64,000 nt of DNA, from contig NZ_CP049366.1 of the NCBI RefSeq assembly GCF_014058425.1, positions 1,674,001 to 1,738,000 on the forward strand. The letters are read 5' to 3'. This document shows positions 24,349 through 34,932 of the stretch, piece after piece (positions within the stretch are counted from its first letter, which is position 1; every line of letters begins with the position of its first letter). A model generated the notes under the pieces. It saw only the letters and a program-made list of their open reading frames with translations, made no database searches and had not been told where the DNA came from. The position numbers were made by a program, and so were the translations under genes. Source of the stretch: Companilactobacillus pabuli. Lineage in GTDB: Bacteria > Bacillota > Bacilli > Lactobacillales > Lactobacillaceae.

Positions 24349-24741
24349 TTAACGTTTTGAGAATTGTGAAGCCTTACGGGCTTTCTTAAGACCTGGTTTC
24401 TTACGTTCCTTCATACGAGGGTCACGTGTTAAGAAGCCTGCTGACTTAAGTGATGGTCTGAAATCAGGATCAACATCAAGTAGGGCTCTTGCGATACCAT
24501 GTCTAATTGCTCCAGCTTGTCCTGAGAAGCCTCCACCGTTAACGTTAGCAATAACGTCATAGCTGTCTGCTGTTTCAGTGACATCTAGAGGTTGTTTCAT
24601 ATCAGCAATCAAATTGTCAAAAGGAATGTAATCTTTGACATCACGTTTGTTGATAGTAATCTTTCCGTTTCCGGGTACTAGGCGTACACGAGCAACTGAG
24701 TCCTTGCGACGACCTGTTCCGGCGTATGATACTTGTGCCAA
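24349..24741 (-). CDS. rpsI: Ribosomal protein S9
   Basis: Small-subunit protein of 130 residues whose C-terminal tail reaches the P-site tRNA. Family blocks are [16 protein letters not shown] (5-20), [19 protein letters not shown] and the invariant end [11 protein letters not shown]. It starts with TTG behind AAGGAGG and lies 13 bases after rplM, with which it is co-transcribed. Confidence 0.97.
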   Translation of the reverse strand: MAQVSYAGTGRRKDSVARVRLVPGNGKITINKRDVKDYIPFDNLIADMKQPLDVTETADSYDVIANVNGGGFSGQAGAIRHGIARALLDVDPDFRPSLKSAGFLTRDPRMKERKKPGLKKARKASQFSKR

Positions 24742-24754
24742 ATTCTTTTCCTCC

Positions 24755-25198
24755 TTAAATTAGTTTGTTGATATCCAACATTTCTGGATTTTGTGCTTGG
24801 TGGTTGTGTTCTGAACCTGCATAAACATGCAACTTCTTGATTTCTTGACGACCAAGAGTGTTCTTAGGTAACATACCGCGAATTGAGTCTTCAACAAAGA
24901 GTTCTGGCTTTGTATCTCTCTTTTCACCGGCACTAATACTCTTCAACCCACCTGGGTGATCTGAGTGAGAATAATAAATCTTATTCTTAGCTTTCTTACC
25001 TGTTAATCTAACTTTATCTGCATTGATGACAATAACATTATCACCTGTATCAACGTTAGGTGTGTAAGTTGGTTTGTTCTTACCTCTAAGAATAGAAGCA
25101 ACAACAGATGAAAGTCTACCTAAGACAACATCTTCACCGTCGATTACATACCATTTACGTTCAACTTCACTTGCTTTTGCTAATGGTGTTGTACGCAC
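24755..25198 (-). CDS. rplM: Ribosomal protein L13
   Basis: Early-assembly large-subunit protein of 147 residues. It is recognised by [27 protein letters not shown] and [14 protein letters not shown]. It starts with GTG behind GGAGG. The operon has its own promoter and a structured leader in which L13 probably represses its own synthesis. Confidence 0.97.
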   Translation of the reverse strand: MRTTPLAKASEVERKWYVIDGEDVVLGRLSSVVASILRGKNKPTYTPNVDTGDNVIVINADKVRLTGKKAKNKIYYSHSDHPGGLKSISAGEKRDTKPELFVEDSIRGMLPKNTLGRQEIKKLHVYAGSEHNHQAQNPEMLDINKLI

Positions 25199-25275
25199 TT
25201 TAATTTCCTCCAGTTTCTACGTCTGTTTGACAACTCAATAAGTTTCCGGGGCTTATCGTGGGGCAAACAATACCA
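25199..25275 (-). ncRNA. Probable L13 leader (autoregulatory 5' UTR)
   Basis: Between the rplM promoter and start codon the RNA can fold into nested stems: GTTTG with CAAAC outside, and ATAAG with CTTAT inside, around a C/G-rich segment (GCCCCGGAAAC). Position and form agree with the L13 leader known in Firmicutes; a covariance search was not possible. Confidence 0.55.
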
Positions 25276-25281
25276 GTTACA

Positions 25282-25310
25282 ATAATACTGTGATTTTCAT
25301 TGTAAGTCAA
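25282..25310 (-). promoter_or_regulatory. Promoter of rplM-rpsI
   Basis: Minus-strand -35 TTGACT (25305-25310) and -10 TATTAT (25282-25287), spacer exactly 17 bp. Confidence 0.8.
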
Positions 25311-25324
25311 TAATTATCCACAGA

Positions 25325-26071
25325 TTAATCGTAAAAAACTTCTTTTAAATATAGCCCACTAGCAGGTGCTGTTCCTCGTGCTTCTTGGCGGTCTTTTACT
25401 TCAAACAACCTCAAGAAATCGTGTACATCCCTGCGCCCATTACCAATCTCTAACAGAGTAGCAACTAAGATTCTAACCATATTATATAGGAAGCCATTGC
25501 CTGTAAATTCGAAAACTAATTCGTCATTGTTCTTATTATACACGCATGTCGCCGAATAGATAGTCCTAACTTTATTTTCAATCACACCACCTGAAGCAGC
25601 GAAACTCGTAAAGTCATGCTCACCCTCCAAATCCTTGAGTGCAGTTTGGATTTTATCCACAGAGACCTTATAAGGATAGTGGCCTGTGTAAAACCGCTTG
25701 AAAGGATCTGTATAATATCCACAGTCAACGCGATATTGATACGTCTTTTTCTTAACTCCGTAACGAGCGTGGAAATTCTCATCGACTATTTCTGAATCCT
25801 TAACCAAAACATCCAGTGGCATCAAAGAGTTAACAGCTTTTAACATGTTCAACGCTGGCATCTGTCCTGGATAATCAAAATGGATCACTTGGCCAAAAGC
25901 GTGGACTCCAGCATCCGTTCTACCAGAGCCCATGACGTCAATGTGTTGTCCCTTAGTCATTTTAGTCAGAGCTTTTTCCAAAACTCCTTGAACTGTCCGT
26001 AAATCATTTTGACGTTGAAAGCCATGGAATTTAGTTCCATCGTAGGCTATCGTCAATTTATATCTCGTCAT
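25325..26071 (-). CDS. truA: tRNA pseudouridine synthase A
   Basis: Converts uridines 38-40 in the anticodon arm of many tRNAs to pseudouridine; 248 residues. The catalytic aspartate is in [15 protein letters not shown] (about residue 53), with [12 protein letters not shown] near the N-terminus and [11 protein letters not shown] in the C-terminal half. It is the last gene of the ecfA1-ecfA2-ecfT-truA run, 3 bases after ecfT; GGAG lies 10 bases before the ATG. Confidence 0.95.
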   Translation of the reverse strand: MTRYKLTIAYDGTKFHGFQRQNDLRTVQGVLEKALTKMTKGQHIDVMGSGRTDAGVHAFGQVIHFDYPGQMPALNMLKAVNSLMPLDVLVKDSEIVDENFHARYGVKKKTYQYRVDCGYYTDPFKRFYTGHYPYKVSVDKIQTALKDLEGEHDFTSFAASGGVIENKVRTIYSATCVYNKNNDELVFEFTGNGFLYNMVRILVATLLEIGNGRRDVHDFLRLFEVKDRQEARGTAPASGLYLKEVFYD

Positions 26072-26074
26072 AAA

Positions 26075-26872
26075 TTAATAACTCCGTAATAATAATAAAA
26101 TAATCGTTAAACCTAGCATGAACAAAATCGTCAAAGTATCACGCTTTTCCCACTTCAAAACTCGATACTTGCTTCGACCTTCTCCATCCTTATAACCACG
26201 AGACTCCATGGCAATTGCCAAATCGTAAGCAATTGAAAAACTACTGACGAACAATGGAATCAAAATCGGTACAAATGACTTAATCCGTTTGATCAAACCA
26301 CCTTCACCAAAATCGACCCCACGAGCACGTTGAGCATCCATGATCTTGGTCGTTTCATCAACTAATAACGGCACGAATCTTAATGCAATCGACAACATTA
26401 AAGCTACTTGGGTCACTGGAAAATTAACTTTTTTCAATGGCTTGAGAATGCTCTCGATTGAATCGGAAATTTCGATAGGCGTAGTCGTCAACGTCAATAA
26501 AGTTGAAATAAAAATAATCAACACAAACCGCATGAAGATATAACCGGCAATTACTAATCCCTCTTTGGAGAATGTAAATATCCCCCAGTGCCACATTGGA
26601 TGACTACTAGGCGTGAACAGCAATTGCAATGCGACCGTGAACAAAATCAACCAAAAGACTGGCTTTAATCCTTTGATAAAAAAGCCAAAATTGATTTTCG
26701 ACAAATAGACAGCAAAAACCACAAATGCTAATAAAAAGGCATAAGATGCAACGTTATTAGCCAAAAAGACTATCCCCACAAAATAAAACGTTAATAGGAA
26801 TTTACCTCGCGGATCTAGATGGTACAACAGTGAATCCCCAGGTAAATACCTTCCCAAAATTATCTTATCCAT
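26075..26872 (-). CDS. ecfT: ECF transporter transmembrane subunit EcfT
   Basis: Membrane subunit of the energy-coupling factor module, which imports vitamins and some metals together with interchangeable S-components. It has 265 residues and five to six hydrophobic segments. Two Ala/Ser-Arg-Gly coupling motifs contact the ATPases: AQRARGVDFGEGG and AMESRGYKDGEGR. Its ATG directly follows the ecfA2 stop, and its AGGTGA site lies within ecfA2, implying coupled translation. Confidence 0.95.
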   Translation of the reverse strand: MDKIILGRYLPGDSLLYHLDPRGKFLLTFYFVGIVFLANNVASYAFLLAFVVFAVYLSKINFGFFIKGLKPVFWLILFTVALQLLFTPSSHPMWHWGIFTFSKEGLVIAGYIFMRFVLIIFISTLLTLTTTPIEISDSIESILKPLKKVNFPVTQVALMLSIALRFVPLLVDETTKIMDAQRARGVDFGEGGLIKRIKSFVPILIPLFVSSFSIAYDLAIAMESRGYKDGEGRSKYRVLKWEKRDTLTILFMLGLTIILLLLRSY

Positions 26873-27724
26873 TTAATCACCTAACTGTTGTTTGATTTCT
26901 TTTCCTAAGGCTTCAATTGTAATTGGCAATTTATCGAAGTGAAAGCCCTGACTGCTCAATTCCTTGGCAAATTCAGCACTCTTAGGTAGCGACAACAGAT
27001 CCTCTTTTAATAAATCTTGTTGATTAAAAACGTTCTTTGGTAAACCAGTCGCAATTAGTTTTCCACTGTGAATAACTGCCATCTCATCAGCGAAATTAGC
27101 CACGTCATCCATATTATGCGTAATCAGGATAATTGTCTTACCTTTTAATTGCAAATCCTTAAATAAGCCCATAATCTCCGCACGACCTACAGGATCCAAT
27201 CCGGCTGTTGGTTCATCCAAAATAATTGTTTCAGGATCACTAGCTAACACTCCAGCAATCGCCACACGACGCATTTGACCACCAGATAAATCAAAAGGTG
27301 ACTTCTGCAAATATGATTCATCAAGTCCAACTAATTTGATCATCTTTTTAGCAGCTTCTTTAGCATCCTCTTCACTAGCTCCAAAATTCATTGGTCCAAA
27401 CATAATATCTTTTTGAACCGTATCTTCAAATAATTGACTCTCAGGAAATTGAAAAACCATACCAATATTTTTACGCAATGACTTCAGATTCTTGTTGTTA
27501 GTTTCTGAAGTTATCTTGCGGTCTCCAACCAAAATCGTTCCTGACGTTGGTTTGAGCAAAGCATTAATATGACGAACCAAAGTTGATTTACCACTACCAG
27601 TTTGCCCAACGATAGCCGTAAATTTCTTATCCTTGATTGTCATAGAAACATCATCTAAGCCAAGACTTGCTGTCGGACTACCCACGTTATAAGAATGGGT
27701 CACATGTTCGAATGTAATTTCCAT
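26873..27724 (-). CDS. ecfA2: ECF transporter ATPase EcfA2
   Basis: ATP-binding subunit of 283 residues. Walker A is GQTGSGKST, Q-loop FPESQLFE, signature LSGGQMRR, Walker B ETIILDEP, H-loop THNMDD. The N-terminal HVTHSYNVGSPTASLGL is typical of A2 rather than A1. It overlaps the end of ecfA1 by 25 bases and pairs with it as the heterodimeric motor of the vitamin uptake module. Confidence 0.94.
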   Translation of the reverse strand: MEITFEHVTHSYNVGSPTASLGLDDVSMTIKDKKFTAIVGQTGSGKSTLVRHINALLKPTSGTILVGDRKITSETNNKNLKSLRKNIGMVFQFPESQLFEDTVQKDIMFGPMNFGASEEDAKEAAKKMIKLVGLDESYLQKSPFDLSGGQMRRVAIAGVLASDPETIILDEPTAGLDPVGRAEIMGLFKDLQLKGKTIILITHNMDDVANFADEMAVIHSGKLIATGLPKNVFNQQDLLKEDLLSLPKSAEFAKELSSQGFHFDKLPITIEALGKEIKQQLGD

Positions 27725-28533
27725 AGTTGTTCCTTCAACTCCTCTTCACTCAGATACCCTTCAGGCAATTTTACACTATCCCTTAGTGTTTGGACTAACT
27801 GACTTGAAAATGGCTCCTCAAGTCCAAATTTAGTCAAATTAGGTCCAATATCGTAAATAGATGCCGGTGTTCCTTCTTGAACAATTTTCCCATCATTAAT
27901 GACTACAATTCTTTGCGACAATTCTGTCTCTTCAATATCGTGTGTAATAGAAATAATTGTTAAATCTTGTTCCTGACGTAGTTTTTGAACCAAATCAAGA
28001 ACCGTCTTTCTACCGTCAGGATCCAGCATACTAGTAGACTCATCCATTATGACAATCTGTGGTTTAGTCGCCAACACCCCAGCAATAGCAACACGCTGTT
28101 TTTGACCACCAGACAATGACTGAGGATCACGTGTTTTGAAGCCTGACATCTTAACTAAATCCAATGCTCGATCGATTTCTTTAACCATTTGTTCTCGAGG
28201 CATACCTTGGTTCTCAAGTCCAAAGGCTACATCATCTTCCACTGTTGCTCCAACGAATTGATGATCAGGATTTTGGAAAATAATTCCAATTTTAGTTCTA
28301 GCGTCCCAAATGTTCTCTTCGTTAATGATTTCCCCATCAATAGCAATAGTTCCAGAATCCGCCTCAATCAAGCCATCAATCAATTTGGTCAAAGTTGACT
28401 TACCACTCCCATTTTTCCCAACAATCGAAAGCCATTCGTTTTTATAAATATCTAATGACAAATCATTGATAGCTGGTGTTTTTGAATCAGGATAAGTATA
28501 AGTTAAATTCTTTATTGATATGATTTTTTCCAC
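27700..28533 (-). CDS. ecfA1: ECF transporter ATPase EcfA1
   Basis: First gene of the ECF module, 277 residues, GTG start behind GGGAG. Walker A is GKNGSGKST, Q-loop NPDHQFVG, signature LSGGQKQRVAIAGVLA, Walker B IVIMDEST, H-loop THDIEE. The ecfA1-ecfA2-ecfT order directly after rplQ is conserved in Firmicutes. The usual acidic residue after Walker B is replaced by Ser (DESTSMLD), a common variation in A1 subunits. Confidence 0.94.
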   Translation of the reverse strand: MEKIISIKNLTYTYPDSKTPAINDLSLDIYKNEWLSIVGKNGSGKSTLTKLIDGLIEADSGTIAIDGEIINEENIWDARTKIGIIFQNPDHQFVGATVEDDVAFGLENQGMPREQMVKEIDRALDLVKMSGFKTRDPQSLSGGQKQRVAIAGVLATKPQIVIMDESTSMLDPDGRKTVLDLVQKLRQEQDLTIISITHDIEETELSQRIVVINDGKIVQEGTPASIYDIGPNLTKFGLEEPFSSQLVQTLRDSVKLPEGYLSEEELKEQLWKLHSNM

Positions 28534-28585
28534 AGCGTTATCTCCCTAACCGTGTGACATACATTTATAATACCAAAATTTATGT

Positions 28586-28699
28586 AAAAAAAAATCATTC
28601 GACAAATTAGTGTCCCCTTTTAAAGAGATCTCAGAGATAGACTTAGTCTCGCGACCATCATCTTAACACTCACTAATTTATCAGAATGACTGATTTTTT
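28586..28699. terminator. Large branched terminator-like structure after rplQ
   Basis: Arms AAAAAATCATTC-GAC-AAATTAGTG (28589-28612) and CACTAATTT-ATCA-GAATGA-CTGATTTTTT (28671-28698) are largely complementary and end in T runs on both strands. They enclose about 58 bases containing GAGATCTC and AGACTTAGTCT palindromes. It probably terminates the S10-spc-alpha transcript before the ECF genes. Confidence 0.6.
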
Positions 28700-28721
28700 A
28701 AATATTAATAAACAATTATTA

Positions 28722-29102
28722 TTAAACTAATTCAATAACAACCATTGGTGCAGCATCTCCACGACGTGGAGTTGTCTTCAAGATACGTGTGTATCCACCA
28801 TTACGTTCTTTGTAACGAGGTGCAATATCACTGAAAAGTTTTTGAAGAGCTGATTGTACAATAACTGCATCATCATCTTCTGTAATGTTAGCAACTTCGT
28901 TTCTAACATAAGCAGCAGCTTGACGACGAGCATGCAAATCACCGCGTTTACCTAAGGTTATCATTTTTTCTGTTGTACGACTGATTTCTTTAGCACGTGT
29001 TTCAGTAGTAACAATGTGTTCATTAATGATTAAATCAGTAGTTAAATCGCGTAACATAGCTTTTCTTTGTGAACTGTTACGTCCTAATTTACGGTAGCCC
29101 AT
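28722..29102 (-). CDS. rplQ: Ribosomal protein L17
   Basis: Large-subunit protein near the exit tunnel, 126 residues, with the N-terminal signature [20 protein letters not shown] and the end [12 protein letters not shown]. Last gene of the alpha operon, 30 bases after rpoA. Confidence 0.97.
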   Translation of the reverse strand: MGYRKLGRNSSQRKAMLRDLTTDLIINEHIVTTETRAKEISRTTEKMITLGKRGDLHARRQAAAYVRNEVANITEDDDAVIVQSALQKLFSDIAPRYKERNGGYTRILKTTPRRGDAAPMVVIELV

Positions 29103-29132
29103 GTCTATACCTCCTGTTTGAATTTGATAGTA

Positions 29133-30071
29133 TTAGTCTTCTTGCTTCAATGACAATCCAAGATCAGCAAGCTTTTCTTTAACCTCAACAAGTGACTTGC
29201 GTCCAAGATTACGGACACGCATCATATCTGCTTCGGATTTTTCAGTAAGCTCTTGCACAGTATTAATACCGGCACGCTTCAAACAATTATATGAACGAAC
29301 TGACAAGTCAAGTTCTTCAATAGTCATTTCAAGTTTCTTCTCTTTTTGAGTTTCCTCTTTTTCAATCATCATGTCAGCACTCTTAGCTTCTTCAGTAAGG
29401 TTTACAAAACTGTTTAGATGTTCTGTAAGAATCTTAGCTGATAAACTAATAGCTTCGCGTGGTCCAATTGAACCATTTGTCCAGATATCGATTGTTAATT
29501 TGTCGAAGTCGTTTCTCTTACCCACACGAGTGTTTTCAACTTGATAGTTAACTTTTTCTACAGGTGTAAAAATAGAGTCAACTGGAAGAACACCAATAGG
29601 TGTTTCGTCCGTCTTATTTTGTTCTGCAGGAGTATATCCACGACCATTTTTAATTGTCATTTGCATGTGGAAGTGTCCACCCTCAGCAACAGTACAAATA
29701 AATTGTTCTGGATCGAGGATTTCCAAGTCATCGTCAGCTTTGATATCTTTAGCTGTAACAGTAGCTGGGCCAACAATGTCAACTTCAGCTTTTAGGCTGT
29801 CTTCAGCATAAGATTTAAGCTTTAATTTCTTCACGTTAAGCACGATTTGTGTAACGTCTTCAATTACGCCATCAATAGCTGAGAATTCATGCAATACACC
29901 ATCTATTTGAATATCAGATACCGCTGTACCAGGGAGTGATGCTAACAATACTCTACGTAATGAATTACCTAAAGTTGTACCATAACCTCTTTCAAGCGGT
30001 TCAATAATATATTTACCATAACTACTGCTTTCTTCAACAGAAGTAATAGCTGGCTTTTCAAATTCGATCAT
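29133..30071 (-). CDS. rpoA: RNA polymerase alpha subunit
   Basis: Scaffold of RNA polymerase assembly, 312 residues. The N-terminal dimerisation domain has [20 protein letters not shown] (29-48). The C-terminal domain, which binds UP elements and activators, shows [20 protein letters not shown] and [13 protein letters not shown]. It sits between rpsK and rplQ as in other Firmicutes. Confidence 0.98.
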   Translation of the reverse strand: MIEFEKPAITSVEESSSYGKYIIEPLERGYGTTLGNSLRRVLLASLPGTAVSDIQIDGVLHEFSAIDGVIEDVTQIVLNVKKLKLKSYAEDSLKAEVDIVGPATVTAKDIKADDDLEILDPEQFICTVAEGGHFHMQMTIKNGRGYTPAEQNKTDETPIGVLPVDSIFTPVEKVNYQVENTRVGKRNDFDKLTIDIWTNGSIGPREAISLSAKILTEHLNSFVNLTEEAKSADMMIEKEETQKEKKLEMTIEELDLSVRSYNCLKRAGINTVQELTEKSEADMMRVRNLGRKSLVEVKEKLADLGLSLKQED

Positions 30072-30134
30072 TCGGTTAGTTCCCCTTTCAAAACGAAATG
30101 TGTGTAGCGTAGTTCATATGGGTATACAACCATT

Positions 30135-30521
30135 CTATACACGACGACGCTTTGGAGGACGAGAACCATTGTGAGGAACTGGTGTAACATCACGAATAGC
30201 AGTAATTTCCAAACCAGTAGCTTGTAGTGAACGGATTGCAGCTTCACGACCAGAGCCTGGTCCCTTAACAGCTACTTCAACTGTTTTCATACCATGTTCC
30301 ATTGATTCCTTAGCAGCAGCTTCTCCAGCCATTTGTGCAGCAAATGGTGTTGATTTACGACTACCCTTGAATCCTAATGCACCAGCTGATGACCATGAAA
30401 CGGCATTACCGTTAACATCAGTGATCATAACAAGTGTGTTATTGAATGTTGAGTGGATATGTGCCACGCCAGATTCAATATGCTTTTTAGTACGGCGTTT
30501 ACGACCTTTATTTTGTGCCAT
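30135..30521 (-). CDS. rpsK: Ribosomal protein S11
   Basis: Platform protein of the small subunit, 128 residues. Signature blocks are [19 protein letters not shown] (22-40), [20 protein letters not shown] and the basic end [12 protein letters not shown]. Confidence 0.97.
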   Translation of the reverse strand: MAQNKGRKRRTKKHIESGVAHIHSTFNNTLVMITDVNGNAVSWSSAGALGFKGSRKSTPFAAQMAGEAAAKESMEHGMKTVEVAVKGPGSGREAAIRSLQATGLEITAIRDVTPVPHNGSRPPKRRRV

Positions 30522-30542
30522 GATTAACCTCCTATCTTATTA

Positions 30543-30908
30543 TTACTTCTTCTTACCTGCAATGGTAGTCTTCTTACCCTTACGAGTTCTTGCGTTGTTC
30601 TTTGTGTTTTGTCCTCTTACTGGCAAACCACGACGATGTCTCATACCACGATATGAGCCAATTTCTTGTAGTCTCTTGATATTCATGCTTACTTCACGAC
30701 GTAAGTCACCTTCAACACGTACCTTATCAACTTCTGCACGAATCTTATCTTCTTGATCAGGAGTTAAATCTCTAGTACGGATGTCTTCTGACACGCCGGC
30801 ATTTTCAAGCACTTTTTGAGCTGTTGTATTACCGATACCAAAAATGTATGTTAGGGCAATAACGATTCTCTTATCACGAGGTAAATCTACACCTGCTATA
30901 CGAGCCAT
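30543..30908 (-). CDS. rpsM: Ribosomal protein S13
   Basis: Head protein of the small subunit that contacts L5 and P-site tRNA, 121 residues. It is recognised by [21 protein letters not shown] (6-26) and the tail [19 protein letters not shown]. Confidence 0.97.
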   Translation of the reverse strand: MARIAGVDLPRDKRIVIALTYIFGIGNTTAQKVLENAGVSEDIRTRDLTPDQEDKIRAEVDKVRVEGDLRREVSMNIKRLQEIGSYRGMRHRRGLPVRGQNTKNNARTRKGKKTTIAGKKK

Positions 30909-30931
30909 TAATCAATGCACCTCCTATTAAA

Positions 30932-31048
30932 TTATCCTTGTCTTTGTTTGTGCTTTGGATCTGCAGAGCAAATCACCATGACGCGACCGCGTCTCTTGAT
31001 TACTTTACAGTGTTCGCACATAGGTTTAACGGATGGTCTTACTTTCAT
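30932..31048 (-). CDS. rpmJ: Ribosomal protein L36, zinc-binding form
   Basis: A 38-residue protein starting [19 protein letters not shown] and ending KHKQRQG. The zinc ligands Cys11, Cys14, Cys27 and His33 are all present, so this is the C-plus form. It lies between infA and rpsM as expected. Confidence 0.96.
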   Translation of the reverse strand: MKVRPSVKPMCEHCKVIKRRGRVMVICSADPKHKQRQG

Positions 31049-31080
31049 ATTGTGGAACCTCCATTCCATTAAAAAACTTA

Positions 31081-31299
31081 TTATCTATATCTATATGTAA
31101 TTCTTCCCTTGGTTAAATCATAAGGGGATAATTCCACGGTAACCTTGTCACCGGGTAAAATTCTGATATAGTGCATACGGATTTTACCTGACACATGGGC
31201 TAGAACTGTAGCTCCATTTTCAAGCTTTACCTTAAACATCGCATTAGGCAATGTTTCTGAAATTGTACCTTCTACTTCAATGACATCTTCTTTTGCCAA
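31081..31299 (-). CDS. infA: Translation initiation factor IF-1
   Basis: Single OB-fold protein of 72 residues that binds the ribosomal A site during initiation. [20 protein letters not shown] and the end [12 protein letters not shown] are diagnostic. It follows adk directly, with no map gene between them, as is usual in Lactobacillales. Confidence 0.97.
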   Translation of the reverse strand: MAKEDVIEVEGTISETLPNAMFKVKLENGATVLAHVSGKIRMHYIRILPGDKVTVELSPYDLTKGRITYRYR

Positions 31300-31394
31300 A
31301 GATATTAACCTCCATACGGGATGAAATTATTCTGCATATACTGGCGAATTATACAATAATTTTCCGTACATGTAAACATTCAAAGCAAAAAGTC

Positions 31395-32048
31395 TTACAA
31401 GTTTTGTAAAACTTTCTTAACTTCGTTATAAACTTCATCTATTTCTTGTTCACCATTGATCTTGTACAACAAGTTTAGCTTGTCATAAAAATCAATTAAT
31501 GGTGTATTCATTTCAATATTAACTTTCAATCTATTCTTAACTGTTTCTGGTTTGTCATCCTCACGTTGATAGAAATCATGTCCGCCACAAACGTCACATG
31601 TTCCTTCAACCTTAGTAGGATTGTATACTTTATGATAAGTTGCTCCACAATTAGAACAAATATATCTTCCAGATAAGCGATCAACTAATGTTTCAGGCTT
31701 TACATCAATATAGATGACAGCATCTATTGGTTTGTTTACATTCTTTGCAATTGTCTGTAAAGCGTTAGCCTGTTCAAGAGTTCTCGGAAATCCATCTAAC
31801 ATATATCCGTCTTTTTGAACATCTTCTTCAGATAAACGTTCTTGAACGATACCTTCGGTAACATCATCTGGAACAAGTTCACCTTTGTCGATGAACCCTT
31901 TAGCCTTTAGACCAATTTCTGTCTTATTAGCCATGGCTGCTCTAAACATGTCACCAGTTGAAATATGAACAACTTTAAAATCTTCAACAATCTTTTCAGC
32001 TTGAGTACCTTTACCAGCACCAGGTAATCCCATCAATACAATATTCAT
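31395..32048 (-). CDS. adk: Adenylate kinase
   Basis: Converts ATP and AMP into two ADP; 217 residues, the long-LID form. The P-loop is [10 protein letters not shown] (7-16), and the NMP-binding region has [10 protein letters not shown]. The LID carries four cysteines (CSNCGATYH and CDVCGGHDF), so it binds structural zinc, typical of Gram-positives. The ATG at 32048 has GGAG 8 bases upstream; a GTG at 32054 is too close to the site. Confidence 0.97.
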   Translation of the reverse strand: MNIVLMGLPGAGKGTQAEKIVEDFKVVHISTGDMFRAAMANKTEIGLKAKGFIDKGELVPDDVTEGIVQERLSEEDVQKDGYMLDGFPRTLEQANALQTIAKNVNKPIDAVIYIDVKPETLVDRLSGRYICSNCGATYHKVYNPTKVEGTCDVCGGHDFYQREDDKPETVKNRLKVNIEMNTPLIDFYDKLNLLYKINGEQEIDEVYNEVKKVLQNL

Positions 32049-32062
32049 TGTCACATCTCCAA

Positions 32063-33358
32063 TTATCTAATAAATCCAACGTATTCACGCTTCATCAAAA
32101 GACCACGTAATTGACGATCCATTTCCAAAGCAACACCAACGATAATCAATAAACTCGTACCACCTAATCCGATGGATTGAGGTAAATTGAATAAGTTAGC
32201 AGCTAGTAATGGAAGTAATGAAACCAAACCTAGGAACGCAGCTCCGACAGTTGATAGTCTCATTAATACACCTGACATGAATTTAATTGTTTCATTACCA
32301 GGCCAAACACCAGGGATATAAGCCCCTTGTTTTTGTAGGTTTTCTGCAAGCTTCTCAGGATTTACTTGAACAAATGCATAGAAGAATGTAAATAATACAA
32401 TCAACAATGTATAAATTATCGAACCTGTTGTAGTCTGCATACTGAATATTTCTGTTAATACTTGATACCATTGATCTCCACTGTGATTTGCTTGGAACGC
32501 CATCAAAATAGTTTGTGGTGTAACAATAAATGAACTAGCGAAGATAACAGGAATAACACCAGCAACGTTAACCTTCAATGGTAGAAAACTTTCACTACCA
32601 CTACCTGCAGCACGTCTTGTATATTGAATTGGAATTCTTCTACTTGCTTGTTGAACATAAGTAACAAACTGTACAACAATCAAGATGATGATCACAAGAC
32701 CAACCAAGAATCCAATATTTTTAGCAAGATCAGCTGAGCTAGAATTAGTAATATAATCACGGTAAATTTGTTGAATTCCATTAGGGAATCTAGCAATAAT
32801 ACCAGCGAAGATAATTACTGACACTCCATTACCTAAACCTTTATCGGTAATCTGTTCACCAATCCAAGTAAGAAGCATTGTACCACCAGTTAAGATGATC
32901 CCAATTGTAATGAAAGCTTTCATGTTAGGTGATTTAACTAATCCTAACCCACTTAATTGGTTAAAACCGGCAGTAATACCGATTGACTGAACAAAACCTA
33001 AAACAATCGTCAAATATCTCGTTACTTGATTTAACTTTCTACGACCTACCTCACCTTGTTTGCTCCACTCAACAAATTTTGGAATGATATCCATTTGTAA
33101 AAGTTGAACAACGATTTGAGCCGTGATGAATGGTGAAACACCCATTGAGAAAATAGAGTAGTTTGAAAGACCACCACCGGTTACAGTATCCAATAGTGGA
33201 ACTAACCCTGTAGAACCAACTTTATCCATTGCCGCAGCATTAACACCAGGCACTGTGATTTGTGATCCCAAACGATATATAACAAGTAACATCAAGGTAA
33301 AGAGAATCTTTTTACGGATTTCTTTAACCTTTAGAGCATCTCTGATAGTTCTAAGCAT
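32063..33358 (-). CDS. secY: Preprotein translocase subunit SecY
   Basis: Pore of the Sec translocon, 431 residues with ten membrane segments. Signature blocks are [21 protein letters not shown] (72-92), the plug-region helix before it, and the cytoplasmic loop [15 protein letters not shown]. Its ATG overlaps the rplO stop by one base (TAATG). Confidence 0.97.
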   Translation of the reverse strand: MLRTIRDALKVKEIRKKILFTLMLLVIYRLGSQITVPGVNAAAMDKVGSTGLVPLLDTVTGGGLSNYSIFSMGVSPFITAQIVVQLLQMDIIPKFVEWSKQGEVGRRKLNQVTRYLTIVLGFVQSIGITAGFNQLSGLGLVKSPNMKAFITIGIILTGGTMLLTWIGEQITDKGLGNGVSVIIFAGIIARFPNGIQQIYRDYITNSSSADLAKNIGFLVGLVIIILIVVQFVTYVQQASRRIPIQYTRRAAGSGSESFLPLKVNVAGVIPVIFASSFIVTPQTILMAFQANHSGDQWYQVLTEIFSMQTTTGSIIYTLLIVLFTFFYAFVQVNPEKLAENLQKQGAYIPGVWPGNETIKFMSGVLMRLSTVGAAFLGLVSLLPLLAANLFNLPQSIGLGGTSLLIIVGVALEMDRQLRGLLMKREYVGFIR

Positions 33359-33798
33359 TAGATCACCTCTACAGTGCCACCAGCGGCTTCGATTGCTTTA
33401 GTAGCTGCGGCTGAACTCTTAGCAACTTTAACAGTTAACTTAGCACTAACCTCACCGTTAGCAAGCAACTTAACACCATTATATTGTTTTTTAATGATTC
33501 CTGCTGCCTTCAATGTTTCAGCATTTACTTCAGCACCATCATTAAACTTACTTAAATCACTTAGGTTTACAATAGCATATTCCTTACGGTTGATGTTATT
33601 GAATCCACGTTTAGGCATACGACGGAAGTATGGCATTTGTCCACCTTCAAAACCTACACGTGTCTTACCACCTGATCTAGCTAATTGACCTTTTTGACCA
33701 CGACCAGCAGTTTTACCTGTACCACTTGAAGTACCACGACCTAGACGCTTTCTAGCATGTCTTGAGCCTGCACTTGGCTTAAGTTCGTTTAGTTCCAT
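33358..33798 (-). CDS. rplO: Ribosomal protein L15
   Basis: Large-subunit protein of 146 residues. The Gly/Arg-rich N-terminus ([20 protein letters not shown]) and [18 protein letters not shown] are diagnostic. Its stop overlaps the secY start by one base. Confidence 0.97.
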   Translation of the reverse strand: MELNELKPSAGSRHARKRLGRGTSSGTGKTAGRGQKGQLARSGGKTRVGFEGGQMPYFRRMPKRGFNNINRKEYAIVNLSDLSKFNDGAEVNAETLKAAGIIKKQYNGVKLLANGEVSAKLTVKVAKSSAAATKAIEAAGGTVEVI

Positions 33799-33828
33799 TA
33801 TTGCACCTCCTAATCTCTTGTAAATTTA

Positions 33829-34014
33829 TTAATCTTTAACTTCTTCAACGCTTACTAAGTGAGCGATTTTTCGTACAGCACCACGAATTGCAGGATCATC
33901 CGGCTTAACAACTGAACTTGAAACTCTTGCGAGTCCTAGTTCTTTAACAATTGTACGTTGAGCAGGAAGGCGGTGAGCTGCACTTCTAATTAGAGTAATT
34001 TTAAGTTTAGCCAT
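33829..34014 (-). CDS. rpmD: Ribosomal protein L30
   Basis: Large-subunit protein of 61 residues ([19 protein letters not shown]...). Two adjacent ATG codons exist (34017 and 34014); the second has the better 7-base gap from AAGGTG. Follows rpsE by 14 bases. Confidence 0.95.
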   Translation of the reverse strand: MAKLKITLIRSAAHRLPAQRTIVKELGLARVSSSVVKPDDPAIRGAVRKIAHLVSVEEVKD

Positions 34015-34031
34015 CATTACGCACCTTTCTT

Positions 34032-34532
34032 CTAGTTAAGCAATTCTTGGGCTGAGATACCGCGCATTTCAGATACGCTTTCGGCAGTCTTAAGTTGTTT
34101 TAGTCCATCGATTGTTGCACGAATTACGTTGATAGGTGTATTTCTACCTAGTGACTTACTTGTAACATCACCAACACCTGATAATTCGATAACGGCACGA
34201 ACAGCACCACCAGCAGCAATACCAGAACCTTCTTCAGCAGGTTTCAACAAGATTCTACCAGCACCGAAGTTACCGATAACTTCATGAGGAATTGTTGAGC
34301 CAACCATAGGAACACTGATTAGGTTCTTCTTAGCATCTTCAACAGCTTTACGAATAGCTTCTGGAACTTCTTGAGCTTTACCAGTACCGAAACCTACGTG
34401 ACCATTCTTGTCACCAACGATTACGATAGCAGCAAAACGTAGACGGCGTCCACCTTTAACAACCTTAGTAACACGGTTGATTGAGACAACGCGATCTTCT
34501 AATTCTAATTGAGATGGATCGATATATGTCAT
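34032..34532 (-). CDS. rpsE: Ribosomal protein S5
   Basis: Protein of 166 residues at the mRNA entry channel, important for fidelity. The double-stranded-RNA-binding-like N-domain has [18 protein letters not shown] and [39 protein letters not shown] follows in the C-domain. Confidence 0.97.
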   Translation of the reverse strand: MTYIDPSQLELEDRVVSINRVTKVVKGGRRLRFAAIVIVGDKNGHVGFGTGKAQEVPEAIRKAVEDAKKNLISVPMVGSTIPHEVIGNFGAGRILLKPAEEGSGIAAGGAVRAVIELSGVGDVTSKSLGRNTPINVIRATIDGLKQLKTAESVSEMRGISAQELLN

Positions 34533-34550
34533 AAATTTGGTTTCCTCCTT

Positions 34551-34916
34551 CTAGAATTTTAGCCCATTTTCACGAGCTGCTTCAGCAAGACTTTGTACAC
34601 GACCATGGTATAGGTAACCGCCACGATCAAATACTACGTCACTGATTTTTGCTTCTTGTGCTCTTTGTGCAATTAATGCACCAACAGCTTGAGCTTGTTC
34701 AACTTTTGAACCGTCTTTAACTTCTTTATCAAGAGTTGAGGCACTTGCTAGCGTTACACCCTTTACGTCATCAATTAATTGAGCGTAAATGTTTTTATTC
34801 GAACGGAATACGTTTAAGCGTGGGCGCTCAGCAGTACCAGAGATTTTGGCACGAATGCGTCTTTGACGTCTTTGACGTGCTTTGTTTTTGTCTGGTTTTG
34901 TTATCACAATTTTCAC
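34551..34916 (-). CDS. rplR: Ribosomal protein L18
   Basis: 5S rRNA-binding protein of 121 residues. It has a basic N-terminus ([17 protein letters not shown]), then [20 protein letters not shown] and the end [17 protein letters not shown]. Confidence 0.97.
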   Translation of the reverse strand: MKIVITKPDKNKARQRRQRRIRAKISGTAERPRLNVFRSNKNIYAQLIDDVKGVTLASASTLDKEVKDGSKVEQAQAVGALIAQRAQEAKISDVVFDRGGYLYHGRVQSLAEAARENGLKF

Positions 34917-34932
34917 CTCATGGATTTATTTA

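Noticed and set aside
28586-28699. T-box riboswitch before ecfA1
   Set aside because: No T-box sequence of the GGTGG-ACCGCG kind and no specifier loop; the sequence fits a terminator with an extended loop.
30909-31080. Gap without a gene between infA and rpsM
   Set aside because: It encodes the 38-residue L36 protein, listed as rpmJ.
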